Origin: Castanea sativa
Lineage: Eukaryota > Streptophyta > Magnoliopsida > Fagales > Fagaceae
Direction of reading: 5' to 3'
Assembly (NCBI RefSeq): GCF_040712315.1
Contig: NC_134015.1
Location: 59,721,964-59,785,963, forward strand
Length of the DNA: 64,000 bases
The notes beneath the pieces are model-generated. The model was not told the DNA's origin. It did no database searches and was given only the letters and a program-made list of their open reading frames with translations. A program made the translations under genes and the position numbers. Below, one piece after another: positions 48,963-59,609 of the stretch (position 1 is its first letter; each line of letters starts with the position of its first letter).

Positions 48963-50150
48963 TCACTGAGAGGTTGTCATCTCGTCATCACCAGAAGAGC
49001 TAGCACTATCCTCATCATCCTCCTCAGAAGGAGAAGTTGTGGGATGCTCTGGAGAAGGAGAGGGAGCAAAACCAGCCATGCGAGCTTGCCTGCTAGCAAT
49101 GTGACCTACTTGGGTGTTCATCTGACACATCTCATCAGTGAGATAGTCTAAACGACCACCAAAGTCAGCCTGCACCCTTTGGAGCTGCTTCATGATGGCC
49201 TCGAGGGAAACACCACCAGTCGTGGAGGTAGAAGGGGCTGAAGAAGACGGAGCCAAAGATGGTGGAGCTGTAAAGGCTGCAGGATCGGTCATCTCAATGC
49301 GTGGCCGCTTCGACTGAAGCTGAGCCTCACTCCACCAGACAGAACTAGTGTTGATGGCACCCATGACAGTGAAGAGAGGAGAGAGAGGAATGAGAATGGA
49401 GAAGTGCTGAAGGGTTCACGTGATAGCCGAAGGAAAGATGAGCTTATCACAAGTAACGGTATTCTAATAGACATCGATAATAGATGTGATGAAATGAAAG
49501 GGAAAATCACTGGTAAGATCCTTCATCAAAGAAAGAAGAAAACGAGCACGCAGCTCAGTGATGAAGTTATAGTGAGACAATGGTGTGAGAGTGAATGTCA
49601 TCACCATGTTAAAGAATCTTGGGCCTTTTGCAAAACCCTGGCATGAAGTGTTTAGCTTACCCTAGGAGATGAATTCGTCTCTAGACACGGTCCGGAGACG
49701 ATCACAACCAGGGTAGTCAGGATGCGTTACCCTAGGGCCTCGTAGTACCTTGGTAACAAGATTTGGGGTAACTACTATACGTGTACCTCGGAACCGCGTA
49801 GCAAACTGAGGCATAAAGGTCTCAATGCCATGTATGTTGGAGTAGAACTCCTATATAAACACGATAGGACAACACACGGGTTACTCACATAGAGATTCCC
49901 ATCCCCGAGTCCGAATGACATCGAGTAGCATAGTGTCGGAGAAATCCAATAGAACGACCTGGCGTTCTGAATGAACACCATGGTCCTGGAAGTTCTCAAA
50001 GAAGCCCGTCTTAGCCTTCTCATCATGAAACTAAATGTGAGATGGTACAGAAGGAAGAGACAAAGAGGATGACCCAGAACCTTGAAGAGGGTTCTGAGCC
50101 GAAATGGATTTTCTTTGTTTGCCAGAGAGAGGTTCTATTCGAGAGAGAGA
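48963..50150 (-). pseudogene. Plant-transposon-protein-like ORF in copia-2, degenerate
   Basis: Located between RNase H and the 3' LTR, on the same strand as pol. In the minus-strand reading, fragments include GKQRKSISAQNPLQGSGSS, DEKAKTGFFENFQDHGVHSE, TRGWESLCE, EFYSNIHGIETFMPQFATRF and RVTHPDYPGCDRLRTVSRDE. The last 134 codons are open: a Ser/Pro-rich stretch, then LEAIMKQLQRVQADFGGRL (coiled), then an acidic Ser-rich tail ending DDEMTTSQ. This order (RGWE...EFYxNI...coiled helix...acidic tail) is what I know as the putative plant transposon protein domain. At least four stops or shifts lie upstream of the open part. Its function is unknown. Confidence 0.7.
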
Positions 50151-50179
50151 GAGAGGGAGAAGACAGAATAGAAACACAA

Positions 50180-50680
50180 TCTCAGACCATAAAAAGAGAA
50201 AAAAAGAAGTATGTATGCATGAAAAGTGCATGAACATGTGACATGAAAATATAAGAGTATCATGGGTAAAAACCAATCCAAACCTAACAGCATTCACATC
50301 AATAATCAAGCACACATCTAACAAATGCATGAAACATTATTATAATGCTAATGGAATGCAATGCATGATCATATAGCAACAACATCATAACACCCAACCC
50401 AAAAATATCAGGAGAAACTCAAAAACCCCAAAATTTTTGAAAAACCTCAAAACCTAGGTCTAAATGCATGAAAAGAAAGAGGGTTAAAACACTTACCAAG
50501 TGTTTGGAGCAAGCCTAGGCCGAAAATCACTTGAGTGTGAAGACTTGAGTGAGAGTGAAGAGTTTGGGTCAAGAGAGAGAGATTTCTATCGAGAAAGAGA
50601 GAAAAAATGAAATCTAAATCGTGCCTCACCTTTAAATAAAAATCGTAGCTCGATGGATTGAAGTTGGGTGCAGCAGCTAC
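50180..50680 (-). other. copia-2 spacer between RNase H and the extra ORF
   Basis: No ORF of note. It follows the point where RNase H coding stops (after SSCCTQL on the minus strand), so it may be the leader of the extra ORF or the scar of a deletion that removed the RNase H end. Confidence 0.4.
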
Positions 50681-52216
50681 TAGTATCAATATATTCAACC
50701 TCAGCAGTAGATAAAGAGATGGAATTCTACTTCTTACTCATCTAGGAGATGAGATTATTACCTACATAGAAAAAATCCCCTGATATTCTCTTTCTATCAT
50801 CGGTATTCCTAGCCCAGTCGGCATCAGAATATCCAGCTAAGACATCATTTGTGTCCTTGTTGTACCACACCCCGAAATTAGCGGTGGACTAAACATATTT
50901 TATGATTCTTTTTAAAACAATCATATGAGACTCTTTGGGATTAACCTGATATCTAGCACACACTCCTACACTATAACTTATGTCAAGTCTACTAGCAGTA
51001 AGGTACAAAAACTACCTATCATGCTTCTATAGAGAGAAGGATCAACACTTTTTCCTAACAAGTCTATAGTAAGTTTAACATTTGGGCTCATAGGAGTTCT
51101 AACAGAACTAGCTGATTCTAAACCAAACTTTTTCACAAAATTTTTGGAATATTTAGATTAAGAGATGAATATACCTGATTCTTGTTGTCGAATCTACAGC
51201 CTAAGAAAGTGAGTCAATTCTCCAATCATGCTCATCTCGAATTCAGCTTGCATCAGCTTTGAGAAGGTGTGAACAAGATCATCCTTTGTGGAACCAAAGA
51301 TGATATCATTAATGTAGACTTGTGCTGTTATCAATTCTTCATCCTCCCTTTTGATGAAGAGCGTTTGATCAGCTTGTCCCCTTGTGAATCCATGTGAAAT
51401 CAAGTATAGTGTAAGCTGGTCATACCAAGCTTTGGGTGCTTGCTTCAGTCCATATAAAGCCTTCTTAAGGTATAACACATGATCTGGATAGTGTGGATCA
51501 ATGAAACCTTTAGGCTGAGCAACATAGACATCTTCTTTCAGGAATCCGTTCAGAAAAGCAGTCTTCACATCCATTTGGTATAGCTTGAATTTCAGGTGAC
51601 AAGCTAGGGCTAGAAGAACTCGAATGGATTCCATTCAAGCTATTGGAGCAAAAGACTCACCAAAATCCACTCCTTCCACTTGGGAATATCCTTGCACCAC
51701 CAATTGTGCTTTGTTGCAGATCACATTTCCTTTCTCATCTGTCTTGTTGCAAAATATCCACTTTGTGCCTATAATGTGCTCTCTTTCTAGTCTAGGTACC
51801 AAGGCCCAGACATCGTTTCTTTGAAATTGAAGCAATTCATTATGCATGGCTTCTGCCCAGCTCTCATCTTGGAAGGCCTCCTCTACCTTTGTGGGCTCAA
51901 CCTGCGACAAGTAGCAAGAATAAGATACAAAGTTAGCAACACACTTATCAACTGTACGCTTTCTTAGTGTCAATTCATTCATGTTTCCAACAATGACTTC
52001 TGGAGGATGGTTTAATTTGATTCTGGAAGATGGTCCTTTACCATCAGCAGATTCTAGCTCTAGAGATAAGGTGTTCTCCACAGTGGCTTCCGCAGTAGTT
52101 AGGGAGTTTGAAGTATCTGAGACTTCTGCAAGACTTGGAGTACTTGGTGCACTAGGGAATAAAGGTTCCTCAGCTAGCTCTTTATGATTGACTTGTGGAT
52201 CCGAGGTAAGAGTCAT
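50640..52216 (-). pseudogene. copia-2 reverse transcriptase and truncated RNase H
   Basis: RT starts at FQDESWAEAMHNELLQFQRN, passes NDVWALVPR, GTKWIFCNKTDEKGNV, MDVKTAFLNGFLKEDVYVAQ and LYGLKQAPKAWYDQL, and reaches YINDIIFGS at about 51294-51320. There the usual Y-V-D-D has become Y-I-N-D, losing one catalytic aspartate. RNase H shows DADWARNTDDRKRISG and TAEVEYI, then ends abruptly near 50640. Stops occur after FGESFAPIA and after LTHFLRL. Confidence 0.88.
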
Positions 52217-54185
52217 CTTAGGTATCTCATCAACACTTCTAGATAGATCCGATTAAGATGCTTCATCAATAACAACATTGATTGTTTCCATAACCTTCAT
52301 AGTTCTTTTGTTGAAAACCCTATAGGCTTTTCTTGTAGAGGAGTATCCCAAAAATATCCCTTCATCACTTCGGGAGTCAAACTTTCTCACATTCTCTCTA
52401 TCTTTGAGAATGAAACATGTACTTCCAAATATCCTGAAATACTTCACATTTGGCTTTCTTCATTTCCACATCTCATAGGGAGTCTTCTTTGTGACAGGTC
52501 TGAAGTATACCCTATTAATTGTATGACATGCTGTGTTGACTGCTTCACCCCATAGATTTCTGGCAACATCCTTGTTGTGCAGCATGGTTCTAGCCATCTC
52601 TTAAATAACTCGGTTTTTCCTTTCTACCACACCGTTTTGTTGAGGAGTAATGGGAGCGGAAAATTCTTGAGATAACCGACCTTAGTGCAAAATGTCTCCA
52701 TGTAAGAGTTTTCGAATTCTTTACCGTGGCCACTGCGAATTCGATCAATCTTCATACCTTTCTCATTTTGCAATCTCGTACACAGTACTTCAATGTGCTC
52801 AGGAGCATCAGACTTGGATTTAAGAAGAACTACCCAAGTGAATCTAGTGAAGTTATCTACAACAGCCATGATGTATCTCTTTCCTCCAAGAGACTTTGTC
52901 CTAGTCGAACCCATGAGATCAATGTGTAGAAGTTCTCGAGGTCTAGATGTGGCTGAAGTCTAAGTACTAGGATGTTTGGCTTTGGTCTATTTCCCAAGTT
53001 GACATGGACCACACACAACATTACTTACTCTGCTGAGCTTCGGCATTCCTAGAACTGATTCATGCTTGGACACTATTGACAGATGCTTGTAACTAGTGAC
53101 ACATGCTTGGACACAATCTCGTACACAGTGCTTCAATGTGCTCAGAAGCATCAGACTTAGATTTGAGAAGAACTACCCAAGTGAATCTATTGAAGTTATC
53201 TACAACAACCATGATGTATCTCTTTGCTCCAAGAGATTCTGTCCTAGTCGGACCCATGAGATCAATGTGTAGAAGTTCTAGAAGTCTAGATGTGGTTGAA
53301 GTTTGAGTACTAGGATGTTTGGCTTTGGTCTGTTTCCCAAGTTGACATGGACCACACAACATTGTTTACTCTGCTAAGCTTCGGTATTCCTAGAACTGAT
53401 TCATGCTTGGACACAATTGACAGATGTTTGTAACTAGCATGTCCCATCCTTGGGTGCCACAATTCTTCATTAGGTAGCTGAATACTGTTGCACACAATAT
53501 CTACATCAGGTACCAAACTGTAGCAGTTGTCCGAAGTGCGAACCCCACTTATGAAATACTTTCTGGATTCATTTAGTACTATGCACTTCCCTTTGGAGAA
53601 TAGTACCATGAAGTCTTGATCACAGATGTGACTTATGCTTAGCAAATTTACTCTCAGAACTTCTACATACAATACATTAGTAATGTTAGGCAGTCCAAGT
53701 AAGGAGATAATTCATTTTCCTTTTATTTGTGATTTACTGCCATCACCAGAAGTAACATTACTACCCTTCTTAGAATCAAAAACCTTAAAGAGAGATCGGT
53801 CTCCAATCATATGCCTTGAGCATCCACTGTCAAGATACCATAAACAAGTGTCCATTACTTTGAGTGTCGATTTCAACATAAAGCATACATCTTGATTATT
53901 TGAGAGATCACTTGGAATGGTTTTCTCCTTCAACTGCCATCTTCTTGTAAGACCTTTGGTTTTCACCTTTCTTAGATGAACACCTCTACACATGTGCAAT
54001 TTGACACAATATAGTCTTTTCTGGGTTACATTAAGATCCTCTCCAATATTTAATAAAAGAGCTTTCAAATAACTTTTAGACTTGCATTTTCTGAAACACT
54101 TAAGCAGAAAAAGGTTAGAAAAGCAAGATTTTTTTGAAACATAAGATTTTTTCTTACTGATTAATGCCACGACAATAGGGGTCAA
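52217..54185 (-). pseudogene. copia-2 protease and integrase, broken
   Basis: In the minus-strand reading the protease site is WYLDSGCSRHMIGD (about 53795-53840). The pre-integrase region is ELWHPRMGHASYKHLSIVSK, and the integrase core has LLHIDLMGPTRTESLG and VVDNFNRFTWVVLLKSKSD. The part around the core is present twice because of a tandem duplication (52772-53114 and 53115-53445). The C-terminal integrase (VRKFDSRSDEGIFLGYS) is at about 52340-52380. Stops and shifts are frequent. Confidence 0.88.
52772..53445. repeat. About 340-bp tandem duplication in copia-2 integrase
   Basis: Two head-to-tail units, 52772-53114 and 53115-about 53445, both start AATCTCGTACACAGT and run through the same integrase and pre-integrase segments. 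They differ at scattered bases, so the duplication is not recent. Intact copia elements have one copy of this region. Confidence 0.85.
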
Positions 54186-54241
54186 TGGATCTCACAGCAA
54201 TGATTAAAACCTAATCAGAGTGTGCCTGCTCTGATACCACT

Positions 54242-55172
54242 TGATGGGGCAAAAATGTGTTGACCCCTTGCAAATTAATTAATTATCCAAGTTAATTAAT
54301 TAGGTTCAATTACATGCAATGGCGTGGTAGCACAAACAAATCGCTAACTAAACTAAATGCAGCAAAAATTAAATTTGACACAGTGATTTGTTTACGAATG
54401 ATAAAAACCACCAACTCAAAAACTCCACCGGGTGATTTTAAGGTCACCACTCCCAAAAATTCACTAATCAATAATCAAACAATTACAAGTAAAAGGAATC
54501 TTACCAACTACCCTTGGCCTATCCCAAATTACCAACCTATAGTTGAATCTTCACTCCAATACCCAATTGGACTTCATCTTGTAGTGACACTATTTCCGTT
54601 TAATGCACGAATCCCAGTACGTGATTAACCAATGATGCACGGATCTTAATATGTGACTAACTCCAGGAACTTGAAAAAGGTTGTCGGCTGCAAAGTTCTT
54701 CACTTCATGTACAATGAAGATCAGGAAGCTACTTGGTTACAAAAACCTTTGGCGTAAAAATACAGTGGCTTCTTTCAGAGAGGATAAGACACTAGGTTAC
54801 TCAATGCATATATGATGACCTTTAAAATAAGCCTTATATATATCTAGGGTTGTGAGAAAAGAAACCCAACACATACACATCAGCTTGGGCCGAAAATTAG
54901 ATCTAGAAATTCTGATTCCATAAGTCTCGACAAAAACAGCTTGTGTCGAGCTTCAACATTAAATCTCGATAGAAAGGATTCTGTCGAGACTTCTGTAGAG
55001 CTTTAGTGAATAGCTCTTTCTTCACTTGTTTCTTGGTCAGATCTTCATGACTTTAACACTTGACTTGAACTCTTGTTTCTTGAAGTACTAAACCCATCTT
55101 AGATTTACCCAATTGCAAGTAAAGTGCATTTTGTCAAATGATTAGCCAATTATATAAAATATGTCCTCAACA
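54242..55172 (-). repeat. 5' LTR of copia-2
   Basis: 931 bp, a direct repeat of 47503-48411, with the primer-binding site immediately inside at 54229-54240. Confidence 0.92.
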
Positions 55173-55177
55173 ACAAT

Positions 55178-55531
55178 GTATTATAATCTCGGTTTAAAAC
55201 ACTAATATTACTATTTTCGTGTGTATTTTAATAAATATTACTATTTACTAAATAAAAAAAAAAACAAAAAGTCAATATTTAATTCGTTCTTATCTCAAAT
55301 GTGGCACTTGAGAATATTTCAAATTTTTATTTTTGGCATAGAATTGAAATATGTGAAGAGATGATGAATTAAAAAATAAAGAGTTTTGTGTGTATGTGTG
55401 AGAGATGAAAAGTCTTGAAATATTGAATCAAATGATACAAAATAGATTTATTTTTTAATTATATAAGTCTTGAAACATTGAACCAAATGAAATAAAAATT
55501 AAATGTTTAATTTGTACTTATCTCAAATGTG
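55178..55531. other. AT-rich spacer
   Basis: Short AT-rich stretch with no gene, between copia-2 and the third solo LTR. Confidence 0.5.
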
Positions 55532-55536
55532 GTACT

Positions 55537-56288
55537 TGTGTGGGGCAAAAGGATCCTGGTGGGAACGTGGGCCTTTTGGGCCTTGTTAAGGAAGGCCGAC
55601 CTGACCCTGGGGTTAGAGATTGTTGGTGCTATGGGTCGGCCTATACGCCGAGGATCCGAGGATCCAGCCGAGGATGGTTTTCCCCTCGGACTGACATCAA
55701 AGAACCTGAGACTTCATGGTAAAGGTTAGGGAATGACACGGTTAAGACCAATGGTTAAAGGGAGAGAACCCTTGAATGTCCTAGAAGCGCCGATGTTGGA
55801 AGAATATCAAAGGTAAAGGCTGCTACCTCCACATTAAAGACCCTGCACCTACCACCCTGGCCGCATTAATGAGGAAGTGACACTTAAACAGTGGAAGGGA
55901 AACTTCTAGTTACTGTTCAGAGGCACTAAGAAAAGAAATATCTAGGCTAAGGGAGGAATTGGGGGCAACACGTGGATAAAGTATTAAAAAGAGGAGTATT
56001 TAAGGAGGGACCAAGGACAGAAACGGGACGGAACTTTTTGTAACCTAAAAAGAAAAAGGACAAAGAGAGAGATATAATATAAGAACAGCTCTCGGCTTAC
56101 GTCCGAGGAGGCCTATTTACATTACTCCTTTTTGTTTCCAAGTACTTGCAATCTTTAGTTTGTCATTTCATCCTCATACACTTCTAACCTGGGTTTCAAA
56201 CCCACACTCTATAAATTCATATTGTTTAAGGCTCATTGGGCCTGAGCCCATAACTGTTCTTGGGTCCAGGTGCAATTGTGCACTTACA
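55537..56288 (+). mobile_element. Solo LTR, family L1, copy 3 (752 bp)
   Basis: Reads TGTGTGGGGCAAAAGG to TGCACTTACA, with an exact GTACT duplication on both sides (55532-55536 and 56289-56293). Same family and orientation as copy 1 at 7577. No internal region is attached. Confidence 0.92.
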
Positions 56289-56629
56289 GTACTTATGAAT
56301 ATTTCAATTATTTTTACATAGAATGCGTCACTTGGCATAATCTCATATTTTCTAACTTGAAGTCTTGTGTGTACGTTTTGTGATATTATATTTTATGTAG
56401 TTAAATATGTTTGACTAATAAGCCAAACTTAATACGGCATAAGAGCATCCACATCAGTCCCTCTATTTTACACATCCATTTTTACACTAAAAACCTACTT
56501 TTTATATTTTACACATTCACTTTTACAAAATACCTACATCAGTTCCTCTATTCTACCCATCTTTTAATTAAATAATCAATACTCTCACAATTTTTTATTT
56601 ATTTTCCTAAACACCTTGACAAAACGCGC

Positions 56630-57280
56630 ACGCTCTCTCTCTCCTTTCTCATTTCTGATTTTTTTCTCTTTCTCTCTTCTTTCTCATTTCTGATTCTTTC
56701 TCATTTCTGATTTTTTTCTCTCTCTCTCTTCTTTCTCATTTCTCATTCTTTTCTCTCTCGCTCTCTCTTTCTCTCCTTTTTCATTTCAGATTTTTTTCTC
56801 TCTCTCTACTCGTTTCAGATCATCTCTCTCTCTCTACCATCCCGTTTCAGATCAACTCTCTCTCTCTACCCTTTTCAGATCAACTCTCTCTCTCTCTCTA
56901 CCCGTTTCAGATCATCTCTCTCTCTCTACTTGTTTCAGATCATCCCGTTTCAGAATCTCTCTCTCTCTCTCGATTAACACTTCGATCCACTCGGATCTGA
57001 GCTCCGATCTGCTCAGATCCGAGTTCTGATCCATGATTCACCAGCTCCGAGCTCGGATCCGCTCCGATCCACGAGCTCCCATCCGCGCCGATCCACCAGC
57101 TCCGATCCGCGCCGATCCACCAGCTTCGATCCAAGCTCCGAGCTCCGATCCGCTCCGATCCACCAACTCCGATCCGAGCTTGGAGTTCCGATCCACAATC
57201 CACCTGCTCAGAGCTCCGATCCACAAGGTCCGATCCACGATCCACCAGCCACGAGCTCCGATTCGAGCTCCGATCCACTA
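56630..57280. repeat. Minisatellite blocks inside the Harbinger-like element
   Basis: First about 330 bp of (CT)n alternating with CCCGTTTCAGATCA units. Then about 270 bp of degenerate CCGATCCACNAGCTCC / GATCCGAGCTCCGATC units that give Arg-Ser-Asp-rich repeats in any frame. Confidence 0.85.
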
Positions 57281-57469
57281 TCTGTGTGTGTATCTCTTTT
57301 TTTTTTTTTTTTGAGAAGTGTATCGCTGTGATGATGTCTGTGTGTTTGTGTGTGGGTGTGTTTGTGTGCATTTGAGGAAAACGAAGATGAGCAGTTAACT
57401 GGGTTGTTGAGCACGGATAGGAGAGAGAAAAAAAGGAGCCAATGGAAATTAATAAAAAAAGGGATAAAC

Positions 57470-57511
57470 GAGCTACAGTAACCGTGTTAATATACACGGT
57501 TACTGTAGCTC
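57470..57511. repeat. Perfect 18-bp hairpin
   Basis: GAGCTACAGTAACCGTGT (57470-57487) and its exact complement (57494-57511) around the loop TAATAT. It lies inside the Harbinger-like element. Confidence 0.95.
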
Positions 57512-57843
57512 GGGGATGGATTTGCACAATTTTGTATGTTTTTACACCCACTGATGTGTGCATTTTTTGGCTCAAAATGTGTAAAATTGGTAGTTTTTTG
57601 TGTTTTAGATGATTTTAACTAGACTGATGTGGATACTCTAAGATTTAAGAAGTCCAAATGACGGCGAAACAATAAAAATGCAAATCTTGACCTCATACTT
57701 GCATTTAAATATGTTCATACACATTTCTGTAGACATATAGAAATAAGGTCATGACATAAAAATAGGCGTTTGTATTGTAACTTCAATGATTTGAGTGGCA
57801 TGGCACCTCCCTTTAACTCGTGCATAAACTTCTATTATATAGA

Positions 57844-58175
57844 CTAGTCTCATCACACGTGCTTCGCGTGTGCAATAAGACTTTTTTTTAGTGGTCCTAA
57901 TTTGTAGCAAAAAAAAGAAATTTGTGTTTTTATTTTATATATATATATATATAATTTTTATTTTGAGAATTAAATTTATAAGTGGATAAAGAAATTTGAA
58001 AATCTACAGAAGAATTATCTTATTTTTTAGACAATGTTTTAGTAGGAGTTAGAGTTGCATTTTTACCGAATTGTCATTTAGTTTGTCTCTACTTAAACAT
58101 AAGGGTGTAGAGGCATTTTTGAACTAAAAAAATGAGGAATCTAAACAGAGTAAATCTCTTGAATAATAGTATAGA
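57844..58175 (-). mobile_element. Non-autonomous Helitron, 332 bp
   Basis: On the minus strand it starts TCTATACTATTATTC (from 58175) and ends with the hairpin CACACGCGAAGCACGTGTG, then ATGAGA, then CTAG (57844). The bases outside are A before TC and T after CTAG, the Helitron insertion rule. It has no coding capacity. All three hallmarks (TC start, 3' hairpin plus CTAG, A|T target) agree. Confidence 0.82.
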
Positions 58176-59609
58176 TAAGGAAAATAAATAAATAATATAT
58201 CGGGACGAAACTTATAAATGTTTTATTAAACTCCACCTAAAAGCAATTACTTAAACAATTGATATGTACATCGAAATACAAAGCAAAGTAGATTCTCAAA
58301 AAAAAAACACAAAGCAAAGTATGGTGTGCGACTCAAATACCCACTTTCAAAACAACTAATGATCAATCTAAACTAAAATTAAACCTAAGTGACAAGAGAC
58401 AGGACCTATGATAGGGAGTTAAAACACCAACAAAAAAAAAAAAAAATCCAAAATAGATTTGACAAAAAGCAGTAAATGCATCAACTTGAAAAGGAGTTGC
58501 TAGAAAAAAAAAATAGAAATCCACCGAATAGATGATAAAAAATAAAAATAAAAAACAACCAAAAGAAAAATATAATAATAGAAATAGAGAGAGTAATCAC
58601 CTTTTATTTTTTGGGTGGGCAGAACATGGAATGTATGGGAGAGAAAGCTAAAGGGGAGTAATGATAGGTTATATGGAAAATAAGATGGAAGGGGAAGAAT
58701 TAGAACTAAGGGGGGGGGGGGGGGGGGGGGGGGGGGAGGGGATAGAATGAACTGCAACATTAGGCTAAGATGGAATTAGAAGGATTGGGGCATGTGTGAA
58801 ATTATAGGGGAGGAGAAGAGTTTAAAATTAAAAATAAAAATAAATATATAACTAATAAGAAGAAAAGGTTGGATGAAGTGCAATAGTAAACTGGGAAATG
58901 GAATAGCCAAAAATTTAAGAAGACAGATTGAGATTGCTAGTGATGTGACGCAATAAGAGTATAGCAAAATAAAATGCAACGTCTCCATTATTATATATAT
59001 TGTATAGATCACTATATAAGATTTAAAAGCCATAGGTTAAAAATCTCTTATATATATATATAAATAATTTAAAAACTTATGTATTTAAAAAAAAAATTGC
59101 AAAATATATTTATTATTTTGCTGTGATGCATTCATTATCATGTCAATTTCTTTTTCTTTTTCTTTTTTCTTTTTTTTAATGTATTTATCACAAACTGCAC
59201 ATAAAAGTCGCAATAACTTTTAAATAATGTGAGACAATGGGAGAGGGAGATTCAAATCCTAGTTCTCCCAATAAAGAAGAACGAGCTACGTCAAAGAATT
59301 ACAAAGTTCTTGATCAATTTATGAGACTTTTTAAATCAAATTGATAACAGTTTTAGTATTTACTATTTTGCATAAAAATTCTCTTCGGAAGAACATTTGC
59401 AAAAAATGTATTCAGCAATTTTCTGTTGATCAATCTATCATATGCTGCTTTGGCACACTCTAGACATAGTATAAAATTACAAATGGTATAGTATACAGAA
59501 ACCAAGAAACTGAGTACAATTACACCAAACAATCTAAAGTGGGAGAACAAAAACACAAAAAAAATCATAGGATACAATATGTGCACTTGGAATACAATAA
59601 CTTCTGGTG
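58176..59609. other. AT-rich spacer downstream of the WIT gene
   Basis: No gene. It includes a 27-base G run (58710-58736) and AT-rich tracts (59040-59100). The part near 59610 should hold the 3' UTR of the WIT gene. GGGAGATTCAAATCCTAG near 59248 resembles a pol III B box, but nothing else supports a SINE. Confidence 0.5.

Larger units (their letters stand above)
47503..55172 (-). mobile_element. Ty1/copia LTR retrotransposon, copia-2 (gag lost, extra ORF)
   Basis: 7670 bp, with LTRs at 47503-48411 and 54242-55172 that both read TGATGGGGCAAAAATG at the left and end AACA at the right. The primer site TGGTATCAGAGC (initiator-Met tRNA) abuts the 5' LTR on the minus strand, and a purine tract (AAAGGGAAAGAT) abuts the 3' LTR. 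Flanks GTAAT and ACAAT are a poor target duplication. Coding order on the minus strand: protease, integrase (with a tandem duplication), RT, truncated RNase H, then a plant-transposon-protein ORF. No gag fits between the primer site and the protease, so gag has been deleted. Confidence 0.92.
56443..57638. mobile_element. PIF/Harbinger-like element, 1196 bp, with internal minisatellites
   Basis: The ends GAGCATCCACATCAGTC and GACTGATGTGGATACTC... are inverted (ending CTGATGTGGATACTC). TAA flanks both (56440-56442 and 57639-57641). The subterminal parts repeat TTTACACAT-like motifs. The interior has a CT-rich block with repeated CCGTTTCAGATCA units (56630-56960), a GATCCGAGCTCC-type minisatellite (57010-57280) and an 18-bp perfect hairpin (57470-57511). 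A 211-codon minus-strand frame through the minisatellite is just repeat translation, not a transposase. Confidence 0.82.

Noticed and set aside
56940..57575. A 211-codon minus-strand frame rich in Arg, Ser, Asp and Trp repeats
   Set aside because: It runs through the GATCCGAGCTCC minisatellite of a Harbinger-like element; all frames of the repeat stay open and none looks like a known protein.
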